From Hortaea werneckii (lineage: Eukaryota > Ascomycota > Dothideomycetes > Mycosphaerellales > Teratosphaeriaceae), in contig JBAOKB010000020.1 in assembly GCA_037044905.1 (NCBI GenBank), positions 1,798,001 through 1,862,000 on the forward strand: 64,000 bases of DNA, in the 5' to 3' direction. The notes under the pieces are model-generated. The model had not been told where the DNA came from. It did not search any database and saw nothing but the letters and a program-made list of their open reading frames with translations. This document shows, piece after piece, positions 29,907-40,258 of the stretch (positions are counted from its first letter, which is position 1; every line of letters begins with the position of its first letter). The translations under genes were made by a program, and so were the position numbers.

Positions 29907-32900
29907 TCAATGCGTAATAATCCTCAAAGCCTGCAGCACCAACCCAAACACAAGACCTCGCCCCACCTCCTCGACCTGCAAGCAATCGAAGACCTTCCCA
30001 AGAGCCTCGCCACTAGCGGCAGCGCCCATTACACTCGTAAGCGCAGCCGGGACACCCTTGGTGACGAGCAGATGTCTAGCTTTGACGCGTAGCTCTTCCT
30101 TCTGCTCCTCAGTCTTCTCCGGGTAGTCGCGTTTCCAGATCTCCATCTCCTCGGCAGTGGGCAGGCTGTTCTCGCGAAGCTTGAGGATATGTTGGGCCAT
30201 GCCGGCGTCGGAGAGACTGGAGTCTAGCAGGGAGCCTTGGAGCATGTCTCGAATGGTCAAGAGCTGAGGGTTGCCAGGTCGTAGGAGGAAGTTCTTCGCT
30301 GCTGCTAGTAGGGTGCGCCGGATGTTCCAGGCCGAAGATAGAGTGTACAGCTCGGTGATGACTGCAAACATGAGCTCGATGGCGACGGAAGTCTCGCGCT
30401 CTGACAGCGGTGCCTTCGGTTTCTGCTCAGGCTTCTTCTTTGGTTGTGCTGGCGCCTGAGGTGGCGCCTGAGAATCACTCTTCGTTGTCACTTCCTGGTC
30501 AAGCCCTGTCGAGCGAAATGTGTCTGTACTCTTCCGAGGTAGACTCGCTTTCCCGAGCGAGCCAAAGTCATCACTAATCTCTGAAGGGGGAGGCGGCAAG
30601 TTGTACGCGGCTTCCGGTGCTTTTTCCAAGGTCGTGCTGTCAGCCTGACCGACCGGGGTTGCGGCCTCAGGCTCAGCACTATCAAGGACTGACTCTACTG
30701 ATCTGTCCAATTCTTTGCTGAGCCGTGAAGAAGAGATCGGTGGCCGAGGCCTCAAGTCTGCACTTCCGCTCGCTGTAGTGGCAACGCTTGCTTTTCTCTC
30801 TAGGGCCTGTTTGGGCAGCGACCGCACACTTTCCTGGCTCTGCCGTGCGGACGGAACATTGACCGAGCCAGGATAGCTATCCGTAGCGAAGGATTGTGTA
30901 TCGCTCGGTTTGCTCGAGTGCTCTACAGGCTTCCCGACTGTGGGAATGGAGTCGGAGGTGCTAGTCCGACTCAGATCCACAGAACTCTGATTGGGCTTTT
31001 TCCCACCCACGAGACCCGCGACACCGCCGAATACAGCTTTACCGCCCGCACCGACAGACTTAGGCGCCTTAGTAAGAGCGCCCATCATGTCGTTTCCGAA
31101 CTTCCCGAACGCGTCTGGAGTCGGCCAGCCAAAGCCCTTGCCCGCGCCTGGACTCTTCATAAGCCCCTGGTCTTTCTCCAGAAAACGCTTCATGCCCTCA
31201 CTTTCGGCGAGAGGCTGAAAACGTACTGCATCCGTCAAGTAGCGTTCAAGCTCAGTCCGCAAGCCGGATTTCGTATTCGTCTTCCATTTCGGCAGTTCGG
31301 GATGCGTCTGCACAAATTGTGGTACACCTGCAATGGCGGAGATGCGCCGTAGAACTTCATGCAGGGTCTCGAAGTCGGCGAATTTGCGTGCGATCATCCA
31401 GCCGGGAAAGGCGGAAGAAGAAGGCTCAATCTGGATTAGATAGTCGGTCTGTGGTTTTGCTTTGATCGAGGCACGCTCGTTTGGTTGCGAGTCATCGAAG
31501 ATGGAAATGATCGCCTTGTGCAGTGTGAGCTGTGGCATTTCTTTGGGCTCCTCCTTCCGCGGTTTCTCTGGACTGTCGTTGAGTGCAGTCGGCTGCTGAT
31601 TCGGTACAATCTGATCGAAAGATGTAAACTGCTGTTGTTTGCTGGTCGGTGTGCTGGGCCTCTCCGTTGCTTTGGTCGGGCTGGAGACATCTGAATCTGG
31701 GTCCGTTCCCGCCCAAGCAGAGACCTCTTCACTTTGTCGCTCTTTGTCGCTCTGACTGCTAGTCGGCGTAGGAGCACCAGGAGTATTGCTGTCTGAGACA
31801 TCTTCCGAACTACTGACTGCAGCCTGACGATCGTGCTCTTCTCGAGCTTTGCGTTCGTCTTCTTCTATCATCATCTGTGTCAATCGTTTTGCTTCCTTCA
31901 TAGCTTCATCCATTGCGTCTTCCGCTTTGCTCATGCGCCGTTCGTGCTTCGAACGCTCTGGCGTCTTGGGTTGCGCTGGTTTGTCAATCGAGGCCCTTGC
32001 AACAGGCTCATCATTCGTCGAATCACGCCCAGCCTTGGCTGAGCTCTCTTCTGGCTGTCGTCCTTCAACACCGGCATCGACCATATCCATCACCTCCTTT
32101 GTCGTCTCGCTTTCTTCCAATCCATACACGATCCACTCATTGATAAACTCGGGTCTCGAGCAGTAAGACACTGTATATCCAAGGACCAACTGAGCAAGTA
32201 CCTTTTTCAGGAAGACGTGTACAGGCGGACAATTGTACGCCTTGGGATCCAAATAGGCCTGTAAGACATCCTCGGATATGTCCCCAAGCTTATTCTCTTG
32301 CGATTGCTGATCGATCATGTAGCTGAGACTGCTATCCGGCTTCAATTGCAGATACGCCGCTACTGCTTCCTCAGGCTTGGCGCTAGGGGAGGCGTTCAGG
32401 GCCGCGGACAGCTCGTTTAGGAACACGATAATAATACTACTCGCATTCGTAACGAAGTCCAAAAAGGCGTCAGCGGGTCGCTTTCGCGTAAGGTGACCAG
32501 AAAGGGAAAGCAAGAAGGCGGTTAGAGTCTGCTTGCATGATGCCGGGAAGGTCTCCTCTCCAGGAAGCGTCGGGTCGTACCAGTATCGCACGTAGTCTTT
32601 GATGATGGCGTTGGTAAACGTAGTCAAGGCTCCTGCCGTTTCTGGTCCAAACGTCGAGAAGTCCAATTGTCGCTGACCCGCAAAGATCTTGACGTCCTCT
32701 ATTGTTGCATCCTGATCCTTCGCGGTGGCCTTCCAGTCTAAGACCCTCTTTGCGACCTCAACACCAGCTTCTCTTCTCCTCTCGCGCTCAGCAGATTTGG
32801 TCTCTTCATCTCGGTCGTCTCCGCGAACACCTTCCCACGTCGCATGTAAGACTACACCCCCTGCCACACCAATGATCACCAGCCCAAGACGACCCAGAAT

Positions 32901-33158
32901 CATGTACGTTCCAGCGCCTAATCCAACCAAACATGCTCCGAGTGTTTCGTTGGACGCGTGAGACAGGAAATAAAGCGCGCGATCGGTGAAACGTTGAAAA
33001 GATGTTGCGAAGGAAGTGCTGTTCCCTGAAGGAGCAGCAGCGGTAGATGTATGCGCTCCTTGATCGTTGTTCTGCTCTTGATCCTCCATTACCGGCTTGG
33101 GAACATCCCCTCCTGCATTCGCTGCAAGAGCGGGATCGGTAGGTTTCGTTTCATCCAT
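29907..33158 (-). CDS. PXA-PX-nexin-C sorting-nexin-like membrane protein
   Basis: Intronless, 1,083 residues from the ATG at 33158. Order: a hydrophobic pair near residues 70-107 (GACLVGLGAGTYMILGRLGLVIIGVAGGVV) that can insert in the membrane as a hairpin; PXA domain at about 150-335; disordered charged linker with a Lys/Arg/Glu helix (about 390-450); PX domain at about 570-680 (DYLIQIEPSSS, ARKFADFETLHEVL, LRTELERYLTDAV, MKRFLEKD); a second disordered region; and a C-terminal nexin-C domain at about 920-1080. PX domains bind phosphoinositides, usually PI3P. Proteins of this plan (Mdm1, SNX13/19/25) tether the ER to endosomes or vacuole; the RGS domain of Mdm1 is not seen here. Role at ER-endolysosome contacts is inferred. 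Confidence 0.88.
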   Translation of the reverse strand: MDETKPTDPALAANAGGDVPKPVMEDQEQNNDQGAHTSTAAAPSGNSTSFATSFQRFTDRALYFLSHASNETLGACLVGLGAGTYMILGRLGLVIIGVAGGVVLHATWEGVRGDDRDEETKSAERERRREAGVEVAKRVLDWKATAKDQDATIEDVKIFAGQRQLDFSTFGPETAGALTTFTNAIIKDYVRYWYDPTLPGEETFPASCKQTLTAFLLSLSGHLTRKRPADAFLDFVTNASSIIIVFLNELSAALNASPSAKPEEAVAAYLQLKPDSSLSYMIDQQSQENKLGDISEDVLQAYLDPKAYNCPPVHVFLKKVLAQLVLGYTVSYCSRPEFINEWIVYGLEESETTKEVMDMVDAGVEGRQPEESSAKAGRDSTNDEPVARASIDKPAQPKTPERSKHERRMSKAEDAMDEAMKEAKRLTQMMIEEDERKAREEHDRQAAVSSSEDVSDSNTPGAPTPTSSQSDKERQSEEVSAWAGTDPDSDVSSPTKATERPSTPTSKQQQFTSFDQIVPNQQPTALNDSPEKPRKEEPKEMPQLTLHKAIISIFDDSQPNERASIKAKPQTDYLIQIEPSSSAFPGWMIARKFADFETLHEVLRRISAIAGVPQFVQTHPELPKWKTNTKSGLRTELERYLTDAVRFQPLAESEGMKRFLEKDQGLMKSPGAGKGFGWPTPDAFGKFGNDMMGALTKAPKSVGAGGKAVFGGVAGLVGGKKPNQSSVDLSRTSTSDSIPTVGKPVEHSSKPSDTQSFATDSYPGSVNVPSARQSQESVRSLPKQALERKASVATTASGSADLRPRPPISSSRLSKELDRSVESVLDSAEPEAATPVGQADSTTLEKAPEAAYNLPPPPSEISDDFGSLGKASLPRKSTDTFRSTGLDQEVTTKSDSQAPPQAPAQPKKKPEQKPKAPLSERETSVAIELMFAVITELYTLSSAWNIRRTLLAAAKNFLLRPGNPQLLTIRDMLQGSLLDSSLSDAGMAQHILKLRENSLPTAEEMEIWKRDYPEKTEEQKEELRVKARHLLVTKGVPAALTSVMGAAASGEALGKVFDCLQVEEVGRGLVFGLVLQALRIITH

Positions 33159-33533
33159 TGTCCTTCCAAACGCGTATTCTTCTCATTACAGCCTCCAATG
33201 CGTATCCAAGATCATGAATTCATATCCCATAGACTCGTATCCGGTCGACGTAAGTGTCTCAGATGATCCAATGCCGTGGGGACATAGGGCCCGGAGACGA
33301 TACGCAGGGGGTTCGATGATCCTCAGCCACATGTGGCGCCCGGCAGACAAAAGGCTTGGCGTCGAGTTGGAGGGAACAATTGTTTGACTCATGCATGTGA
33401 AAGAGTCCAAGCTTCGGATTTGCCATTGACGGGGACTCACATAACCAAACGCTTTTTATATATATATTTTTTTTCGCCCACTCTCTTCCCTTGACAATAC
33501 AAGAGAAAGGAAGTTGAGTGTCAGTCCGGCACC
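33159..33533. promoter_or_regulatory. Shared divergent promoter, PX protein / TyrRS
   Basis: 375 nt separate the two start codons. A TTTTTATATATATATTTTTT tract at about 33452-33472, roughly 65 nt before the TyrRS ATG, is the only A/T-rich core-promoter-like element. Confidence 0.55.
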
Positions 33534-34826
33534 ATGCCCGAATCAACCGCGGCCCAGCTGGCCAGCACGCCGCAAGAAAAATTCGCATTGCTCAAGAACA
33601 ACCTCCAAGAAGTCCTGAACCCGGAGATCATCGAAGAAGTCCTGAACAAGAATGAACGGCCACTTCGGATCTACTGGGGTACTGCAACGACGGGGAAACC
33701 GCACTGCGGGTACTTCGTGCCCATGTTGAAGATCGCCGAGTTCCTGGCCGCAGGATGCGAGGTCAAGATCCTGCTCGCCGACGTCCACGGCTTCCTCGAC
33801 AACCTGAAGGCCCCGATCGAGTTGGTCGAGGAGCGCGTCAAATACTACCGGTTCGCGATCACTGAGGCGTTGAAGGCCGTTAATGTCGACATTAGCCGGC
33901 TAGTCTTCGTCACAGGCTCTGACTACCAAACCACGGGCGAAAAGGGGGCCAAGTACTTCATGGACCTGCTACGGCTCAGTACTTCCGTCTCTGGCCACGA
34001 CGCATCCAAAGCGGGATCCGAAGTCGTCAAGCAAGTGGAAAGCCCACCCCTCTCATCCCAGATCTACCCGCTCATGCAGGCCCTCGACGAGGAGTACCTG
34101 GAAGTCGACGCCCAATTCGGCGGCGTCGACCAACGCAAAATCTTCACCTTAGCCGTCGAAGCCCTGCCCCGGATAGGCTTCCAGAAACGCGCCCACCTCA
34201 TGAACCCATTGATCCCGGGTCTGCAGGAAGGCGGGAAGATGAGCTCTTCCGACCCGGACTCCAAGATCGACCTCATCGACCCCCCAGACGCCGTCAAGCG
34301 CAAGCTGAAAAAGGCCTTTTGCCCACCGAAGCAGGTGGAAGGGAACGGCGTACTGTCCTTCGTCGAATACGTCCTCCTGCCGGCCTCAGCACTAAAGAAC
34401 AACGGGACGCCCAAATTCGTCGTCCAGCGCCGCGACGCCGAGCCCCTCACTTACGCCAACATCGAGGACATGCGCAAGGACTACGCGGCGGATATCCTGC
34501 AGCCGCAGGCGCTCAAACCCGCCGTCACGGACGCGCTGCTGGAGATCCTGACCCCGCTGCGCGCCAAGTTCGAGAGCGATGCGGAATGGCAGGCCATCGA
34601 GCAGCGGGCTTACCCGCCCCCGCCGGCGCCGGAGAAGAAGAAGAAGAAGGAGAAGAATTTGGGGAGTCGGTTCCCGGGGGCTAAGGGCGGTGCTGCGGCG
34701 GCGCCTGCGGTGGAAGCCAAGCCTGATGGCCAGGTCGTCGGCGAGGGCGCGCAGGAGGTGAGTGTGGGGAAGAGTACGGAGGAGGCGATGGAGAAGCTGA
34801 GTGTGCAGGATGGGAAGGGCGCATAG
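33534..34826 (+). CDS. TYS1: Tyrosyl-tRNA synthetase, cytoplasmic
   Basis: Intronless, 430 residues. It charges tRNA-Tyr in the cytosol. The class I catalytic core is clear: HIGH-equivalent GKPHCGYF (about residue 55), QFGGVDQRK substrate region (about 195), and the KMSSS loop (GGKMSSSDPDSKI, about 240). The anticodon-binding part follows (PKFVVQRRDAEPLTYANIEDM). The C-terminus carries a Lys-rich patch (KKKKKEKNLGSRFPG) and a low-complexity tail, slightly longer than in yeast. The gene has a strongly C/G-ending codon preference compared with its PX neighbour, suggesting high expression or regional composition. Start at the first ATG. It is divergent from the PX gene over 375 nt. Function certain. 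Confidence 0.97.
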   Translation: MPESTAAQLASTPQEKFALLKNNLQEVLNPEIIEEVLNKNERPLRIYWGTATTGKPHCGYFVPMLKIAEFLAAGCEVKILLADVHGFLDNLKAPIELVEERVKYYRFAITEALKAVNVDISRLVFVTGSDYQTTGEKGAKYFMDLLRLSTSVSGHDASKAGSEVVKQVESPPLSSQIYPLMQALDEEYLEVDAQFGGVDQRKIFTLAVEALPRIGFQKRAHLMNPLIPGLQEGGKMSSSDPDSKIDLIDPPDAVKRKLKKAFCPPKQVEGNGVLSFVEYVLLPASALKNNGTPKFVVQRRDAEPLTYANIEDMRKDYAADILQPQALKPAVTDALLEILTPLRAKFESDAEWQAIEQRAYPPPPAPEKKKKKEKNLGSRFPGAKGGAAAAPAVEAKPDGQVVGEGAQEVSVGKSTEEAMEKLSVQDGKGA

Positions 34827-36884
34827 CCGGAACATGAGGCAGTTCTCTATGGGATGGATGCTGGGGCAACGAGGTTAACGGTGTAGACGATTTAGTATGA
34901 GACAAAAGTTGTTATCGGAATGACAGTAGAGGGAATGTGTTCATGAGAACATGGTGATAGATTCTTGGTTTCTTTCCTCTTTTCACTCTCCCCCTTTTTC
35001 TTCAATGCCTAACGCCTTTCCTTTCTCAGTTCAAGGCATGATAGTGCTTCGCAACCAGCAGATAGGCCTCATCACGCGCCGAACCTATCATCCAGTAGGA
35101 GCTAAAAGACACAAAATCATCCGTCCGACTCTCACGGTGCAAAGACTCCACTCAGCCTCGGTGAGGACGCTTTAACTTGCATTGCTTACACTGCCGGAAT
35201 TTTCCGAAGGAATGTGTGCAATTCCGTACATTCGACGACGTCCGTAAGCCTATCTGAGTAGGGTACACCACAGATGGCTAAATTTATTGACCTTTACATG
35301 GGAGGACGTGCATAACGCCCCCGACACACCATCGTAGGAGTGACCATCGGGCTGTGTTCATGTAGTCTCTCATCTCAATGTCCATTTTCGGCTGATTTCT
35401 CAAGGGCGACGGCCGTACTTCGAGGGGAACATTAATCTTTTAGGTCCCTTTTTACCTCAGTCCATTGTAATGGGAAGCTTGCAACAGCTGTGGAAGCGAG
35501 CATGAAATTGCATGAGATCGTTGCGCATTTGATAATGTGAAAATCTGAGCCACACGGCAGGTGGTCTTGAACTCGGAGAGCAATGCGAGAAATGGTTCGA
35601 ACAGTCGCTAATTATGTGTGTGAAGGGTTCATAGCCAGATAAGGGGGCTCTCCAGCGAACACATTATCTTGGGCACAAATGCTTTCATGCCAGTTGGCGG
35701 CGTTACTCTTCAGACGGACCTTGGATCGGTGATGCTTTCGTGAAGAGGGTGCTTTGAGTGATGGACCAGATGACTTGAACTCTGTCGCCTGCGTCATCAC
35801 AACATAATCCCTTCGACCGGGACAAATATTCGAGCAGGCAGCTCGTGCAACCTCGCGGCTCGAATTGAGGATCAGCCAAGCTGAACATGCGCTTGCAGAA
35901 CCATTGGAGACAAAAGTTCCGATGGTCAAAGGATTTGAATGGCGTCGGGTCTTTCTTGACATTGGGTGGCATCCTGTAGAGTAGCAAGTTTCGGGAACTT
36001 GCATCTCTAGCACTTCACTCGTGCCGACGTCGCAGGCAGGCGAATTGTAGCCTGGACAAATCTCCAGGTGCACGTAGCATGCAAGATGACCATCTCCACT
36101 ACCTTTCTTGGGCCTCTCGGACCTTCCGCATTCTCAATCACTTCTGGCCATTCATTCTTTGGGCAATCAGGCTGAAGACTGCAACAGATGACATGAACAG
36201 AGCAAGATTGTAGAACTAGTAGAACGTCAATTATCAGCCCGATGCCAGTAATGAGTGTGACCCGTACAGCATTTCGAGAATACACGCTTTCTTCTGCCTC
36301 AGTACGAGCCTCGACAAAGAGGCGGCGGAGGTTGGGTAGATTGGATGACTTCTCAATGATAAGCGTGGTTTCACTGGAATAGAGTGTTGTCTTACCATGA
36401 TGGGAATTCTGTCCTAGATGCCTTCTGAAAAGCGTCAACAAAGATCAGCGGCCACGTTTCTTGCCCGTCATTAGGAGGTATGTACCTAGGTAGACACAGA
36501 GGTCTAAGTAACAGCAACTGCGGAAGCTGCGGTGAAGTCAGGCTGAAGTCTTGGCACGAGCGTCAGCCAGACCGTCAGACCGTCCCAATGTTGCGTGGTC
36601 CGAGCTTCCTTCAGGGACGACAATTGAGATTACCGCAATCTGGCTCGAGGCATCGACATACATTGACAATCGGCGACCGCATCGAGCTTACAACTTCGGA
36701 CCGCCAATCACGAGCAGTGATCCACAGAACGATACTCGCCCCTTTACGCGCGACCTCCCGACCCTTTTTGAAACGATCCCGAAGTGGAAAGAACAATACA
36801 TCCCCAATAGACCGCCAAGCGCGGAACGACTACATTGGATGAGATAGCGCTCATAATACCCAGCTCGAGTGTGGAGGAGCGAAG
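34827..36884. other. 2-kb intergenic stretch; no supported gene
   Basis: Open frames on the minus strand (35612-36073, 36007-36441) overlap in different phases. One contains a hydrophobic stretch, but I see no family signature, no coherent splicing and no plausible single model. The right end should carry the promoter of the AP-1 gene. Confidence 0.4.
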
Positions 36885-39222
36885 ATGGCTGTCAATCGGC
36901 TGCGCAACGTCCTCGCGACGCCTCGCAAAGGCGAGACTTACGAATTACGAGCCGGCTTAGTCTCACAATATGCCTGGGAGCGAAAGGAGAGCATACAGAA
37001 GACCATCATGGCCATGACACTGGGCAAAGATGTCTCTGCCTTGTTTCCGGATGTATTGAAGAACATTGCAACCCCGGACCTGGATCAGAAGAAGCTGGTC
37101 TATTTGTACCTCATGAACTACGCAAAGTCACATCCGGATCTGTGTATATTGGCAGTCAACACATTTGTGCAAGATTCAGAAGATCCCAACCCACTGGTAC
37201 GGGCACTGGCTGTGCGGACAATGGGTTGTATACGAGTCGAGAAGATGGTGGACTACATGGAAGAGCCTCTACGAAAGACCCTGAAGGATGAATCACCCTA
37301 CGTCAGAAAGACCGCTGCTCTGTGTGTAGCGAAGCTTTTCGATCTGAATCCCAGCCTTTGTATAGAAGAAGGATTCCTTGAGGTGCTTCAGGAAATGATC
37401 GGCGACTCGAACCCAATGGTGGTTGCCAACTCGGTCACAGCACTTGCCGAGATCCACGAGACTGCACCTGAAACTCGAGCACTTGTTGTGAACAGTCAGA
37501 CGCTGAAGAAGATGCTTCTAGCTCTCAACGAGTGTACCGAATGGGGCCGTATTACGATTCTGACGACCCTAGCGGACTACAAGACGCAAGACCCGAAAGA
37601 ATCCGAGCACATCTGCGAGCGCGTCTCTCCTCAATTCCAGCACGTCAACCCTTCTGTCGTCCTAGCCGCCGTCAAGGTCGTATTCCTGCATATGCAGAAT
37701 ATTGAGAACAGCCAACTTCACGCTACCTACATAAAGAAGATGTCGCCACCACTCGTCACACTGGTTTCATCTCAACCTGAAGTGCAGTACGTCGCATTAC
37801 GAAACATCGATCTGCTCTTACAGAAGCAGCCGGGCATTTTGGACAAAGAGATGCGAGTGTTCTTCTGCAAGTACAACGACCCGCCCTATCTCAAACTTAC
37901 GAAGCTTGAGATCATGGTACGGATAGCGAATGCAAACAACGCGGATCAACTTCTTGCCGAGCTGAAAGAGTATGCCCTGGAAGTTGACATGGACTTTGTC
38001 CGAAAGTCTGTTCGCGCCATTGGGCAGGTGGCGATTAAGATCGAAGAATGTGCTGAAAAGGCTGTGAATGTCCTGCTCGAGCTTATCAATACCAAGGTTG
38101 GGTATGTGGTTCAGGAGGTCATTGTCGTCATCAAGGATATCTTCAGAAGGTACCCTGGTTACGAAGGCATCATTCCGACACTTTGCCAATGCATCGACGA
38201 TTTGGACGATCCGAATGCACGAGCAAGCTTGATCTGGATTGTCGGCGAGTATGCTGAGAAGATATCGAATTCTGGGGACATTCTCGCAGGATTCGTGGAT
38301 GGCTTCAATGAGGAGTTCACTCAGGTATGTGCCACTCCGAATGCCATATATATCCTTACGGTGATTCTAACAAGCTACAGACACAACTTCAAATCCTCAC
38401 AGCAGTAGTAAAGCTATTCTTGAAGAAGCCCGACCAATCCCAGGGCCTTGTGCAGAAAGTCCTACAAGCAGCCACAGCAGAAAACGACAACCCAGACATC
38501 CGAGATCGCGCGTACGTCTACTGGCGACTCCTCTCATCCGACCCGCAAGTCGCCCGCAACATCGTCCTCTCCCAGCGACCCCAAATCACATCCACCATCC
38601 CCGTCCTGCCCGGTCCCCTACTCGACCGCCTGTTACCCAACCTCTCCACGCTCGCCTCCGTCTACCAGAAACCCCCTCCACCTTCCTCGGCCAAGGCCGC
38701 GGCTCCGCCCTCCAGGACGCCGCGATCGAAGAAGCGCGCCAGAACGCCCGCGAGAACCCCATCGCCGCCGCGGCCGTCACGGCCGCTATGTCCGGCGCCC
38801 CACCGCCCTCTCAGGCCGTCGCTGCCCAGTCCAACACCGAGAACCTTCTCGACATCGATTTCGATGGCGCCGCCCCGGCCTCGATGCAGAAGGCCCCCAC
38901 CGGCAGCTCCTCGGGCCTGGAAGGCTTGGCGGGGACTCCGCAGCGCGTCGAGTCGCCTTCTGTCGCTTCGCCTACTACGGCACAGCAGTCGCAGAGTGGT
39001 GGGATGGAGGATCTGATGGGCATGTTCGGCAACAACGAACCGCAAGCCGCGCCGAGCAATCCGATGAACGGCGGTGGCGGGAGCGAGGATCTCATGAACG
39101 GGTTCGCGGGGATGGATATGAATGGTGGGCATGGTGGGGGGAACCAGCAAGGAGGAGGAGGAGGAGGAGGAGGAGGAGGAGGAGGGCAGAAGAGTAAAGA
39201 GGATTTGTTAGGGTTGTTTTAG
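36885..39222 (+). CDS. APL2: AP-1 clathrin adaptor beta subunit, with an apparent 1-nt frameshift near the 3' end
   Basis: Exon 1 is 36885-38324 and exon 2 starts at 38381 after a 56-nt intron (GTATGT...CTACAG). The N-terminal adaptin HEAT solenoid is near-universal in sequence (LRAGLVSQYAWERKE, NYAKSHPDLCILAVNTFVQD, ALAVRTMGCIRVEKM, YVYWRLLSS). AP-1 beta recruits clathrin and binds cargo at trans-Golgi/endosome membranes. At the five-C run 38672-38676 the reading frame that encodes the solenoid (...VYQKP) no longer matches. The conserved C-terminal hinge (STFLGQGRG, ENPIAAAAVTAAMSG, ENLLDIDFDG, KEDLLGLF at the stop, 39220-39222) lies in another phase. No GT/AG pair spans it. One extra C would give 760 residues, the normal fungal length; as written, translation ends at 39016 with 691 residues. 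A poly-Gly tract from a (GGA)n repeat sits near the C-terminus. Confidence 0.9.
39151..39185. repeat. (GGA)n microsatellite coding poly-Gly in AP-1 beta
   Basis: About eleven and a half GGA units encode a run of Gly just before the KEDLLGLF terminus; length polymorphism would be tolerated in frame. Confidence 0.85.
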
Positions 39223-39603
39223 AGAGAGAGGAAACTTGATTTAGAATAGGAATGGGGTATGAAGGTCTACGTGCGTATGATGAGTTTTCCACAAATATAT
39301 GATCGCTTCTTTTCTTCCTTGTCTTTATCAAGTCAAAAATGTCCAAAAGAAAAATGGGGTTAAATGTCAATATAATAATTTCCAAAAAAAGAAAAGAAAA
39401 GAAAAGAAAAGACCACGTACACAATCGACGAGCAACAAAATTTTAGACCTGGGTATCTCAAAAGAAAGTACTAAGATATAGAATTCAAGAAACGCCAGAA
39501 ACGACCGGTCGCTATTCCCCCTCCCTTTTTGTTTTTTGAGAAGCCTCCTCTCCAACATTATCCAGCCCCCAAACGAGCTAGACTTCCCCAACAACCCCCC
39601 ATC
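39223..39603. other. Intergenic between convergent genes
   Basis: 380 nt of A/T-rich 3' flank, with an AAAAGAAAAG repeat at about 39384-39412. No coding potential. Confidence 0.6.
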
Positions 39604-40258
39604 CTAATCCTCCCCAGCCCCTCCCCTCGTCTCCTCCTCCTCCTCCCTGCTACTATCCCGCGTAAACGTACTCTCGGGGCTCACTTCCCCATCCGTTTTC
39701 CTTCTCTCACTACTATCGGCCATACTCCCCGCGGGACTACTTTCCGGCGAAACGATATACAGCTCGGCGTAATTCCCCAGGAACATGCGACTCCAGTAGG
39801 GTAACGAGGGGACTTTGATAGCGGCGAGCGAGGAGTCGTAGTTGGGGTAGCCGCTGTAGATTTCCTTCTCGTCCGGCAGGTACAGGTCGTGGCGTTTGAT
39901 GTCCAGGTAGGATGTCCCCCGCGGGAGGGGTTTTTTCGTGCAGCGGAGTTTTTCGTCTGAATTAGGGCCCCCGGTGTTAGCGAGGCTCGATCTTGAGTGT
40001 GGAGATGCAGTGCGAAACATGTGGGAAGAGGGGGGAGGAGGAGGAGGAGGAGGAGAGAAGCTTACCCTTATCTAACCAGGCGCAGAGGTCTTTCTGCGAG
40101 GAGGTCTGCAGCTGGCCGCGGTATTGGTAGAGGAGGATGGGCTTGGTGTCGAATTCGTCGAGGCGGTAGCGTTCGGCGCTGCTGGAGGTGGAGGAGCTGA
40201 CGGTGGAGTTGGAGAGGCCGGTCTCGTTGTTCCGCTCGAGCGTCGCGGTTGCGCTCAT
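39604..40258 (-). CDS. Small hypothetical fungal protein
   Basis: Two exons, 40258-40066 and 39956-39604, with a 109-nt intron (GTAAGC...TTCAG) containing a (GGA)n tract; 181 residues. The ATG at 40258 is the first ATG of the frame (upstream there is only a TTG). Splicing joins LDK to DEKLRCTKKPLPRGTSY in phase 1 and keeps the frame open, supporting the model. The centre (DEFDTKPILLYQYRGQLQ, SYLDIKRHDLYLPDEKEIYSG, LPYWSRMFLGNYAELYIV) is ordered; both ends are Ser/Glu-rich. No membrane segment or signal peptide. I do not recognise the family. Confidence 0.7.

Noticed and set aside
35612..36441. Two overlapping minus-strand frames, one with a hydrophobic stretch
   Set aside because: Different phases, no consistent splice junctions and no family resemblance; not enough to call a gene.
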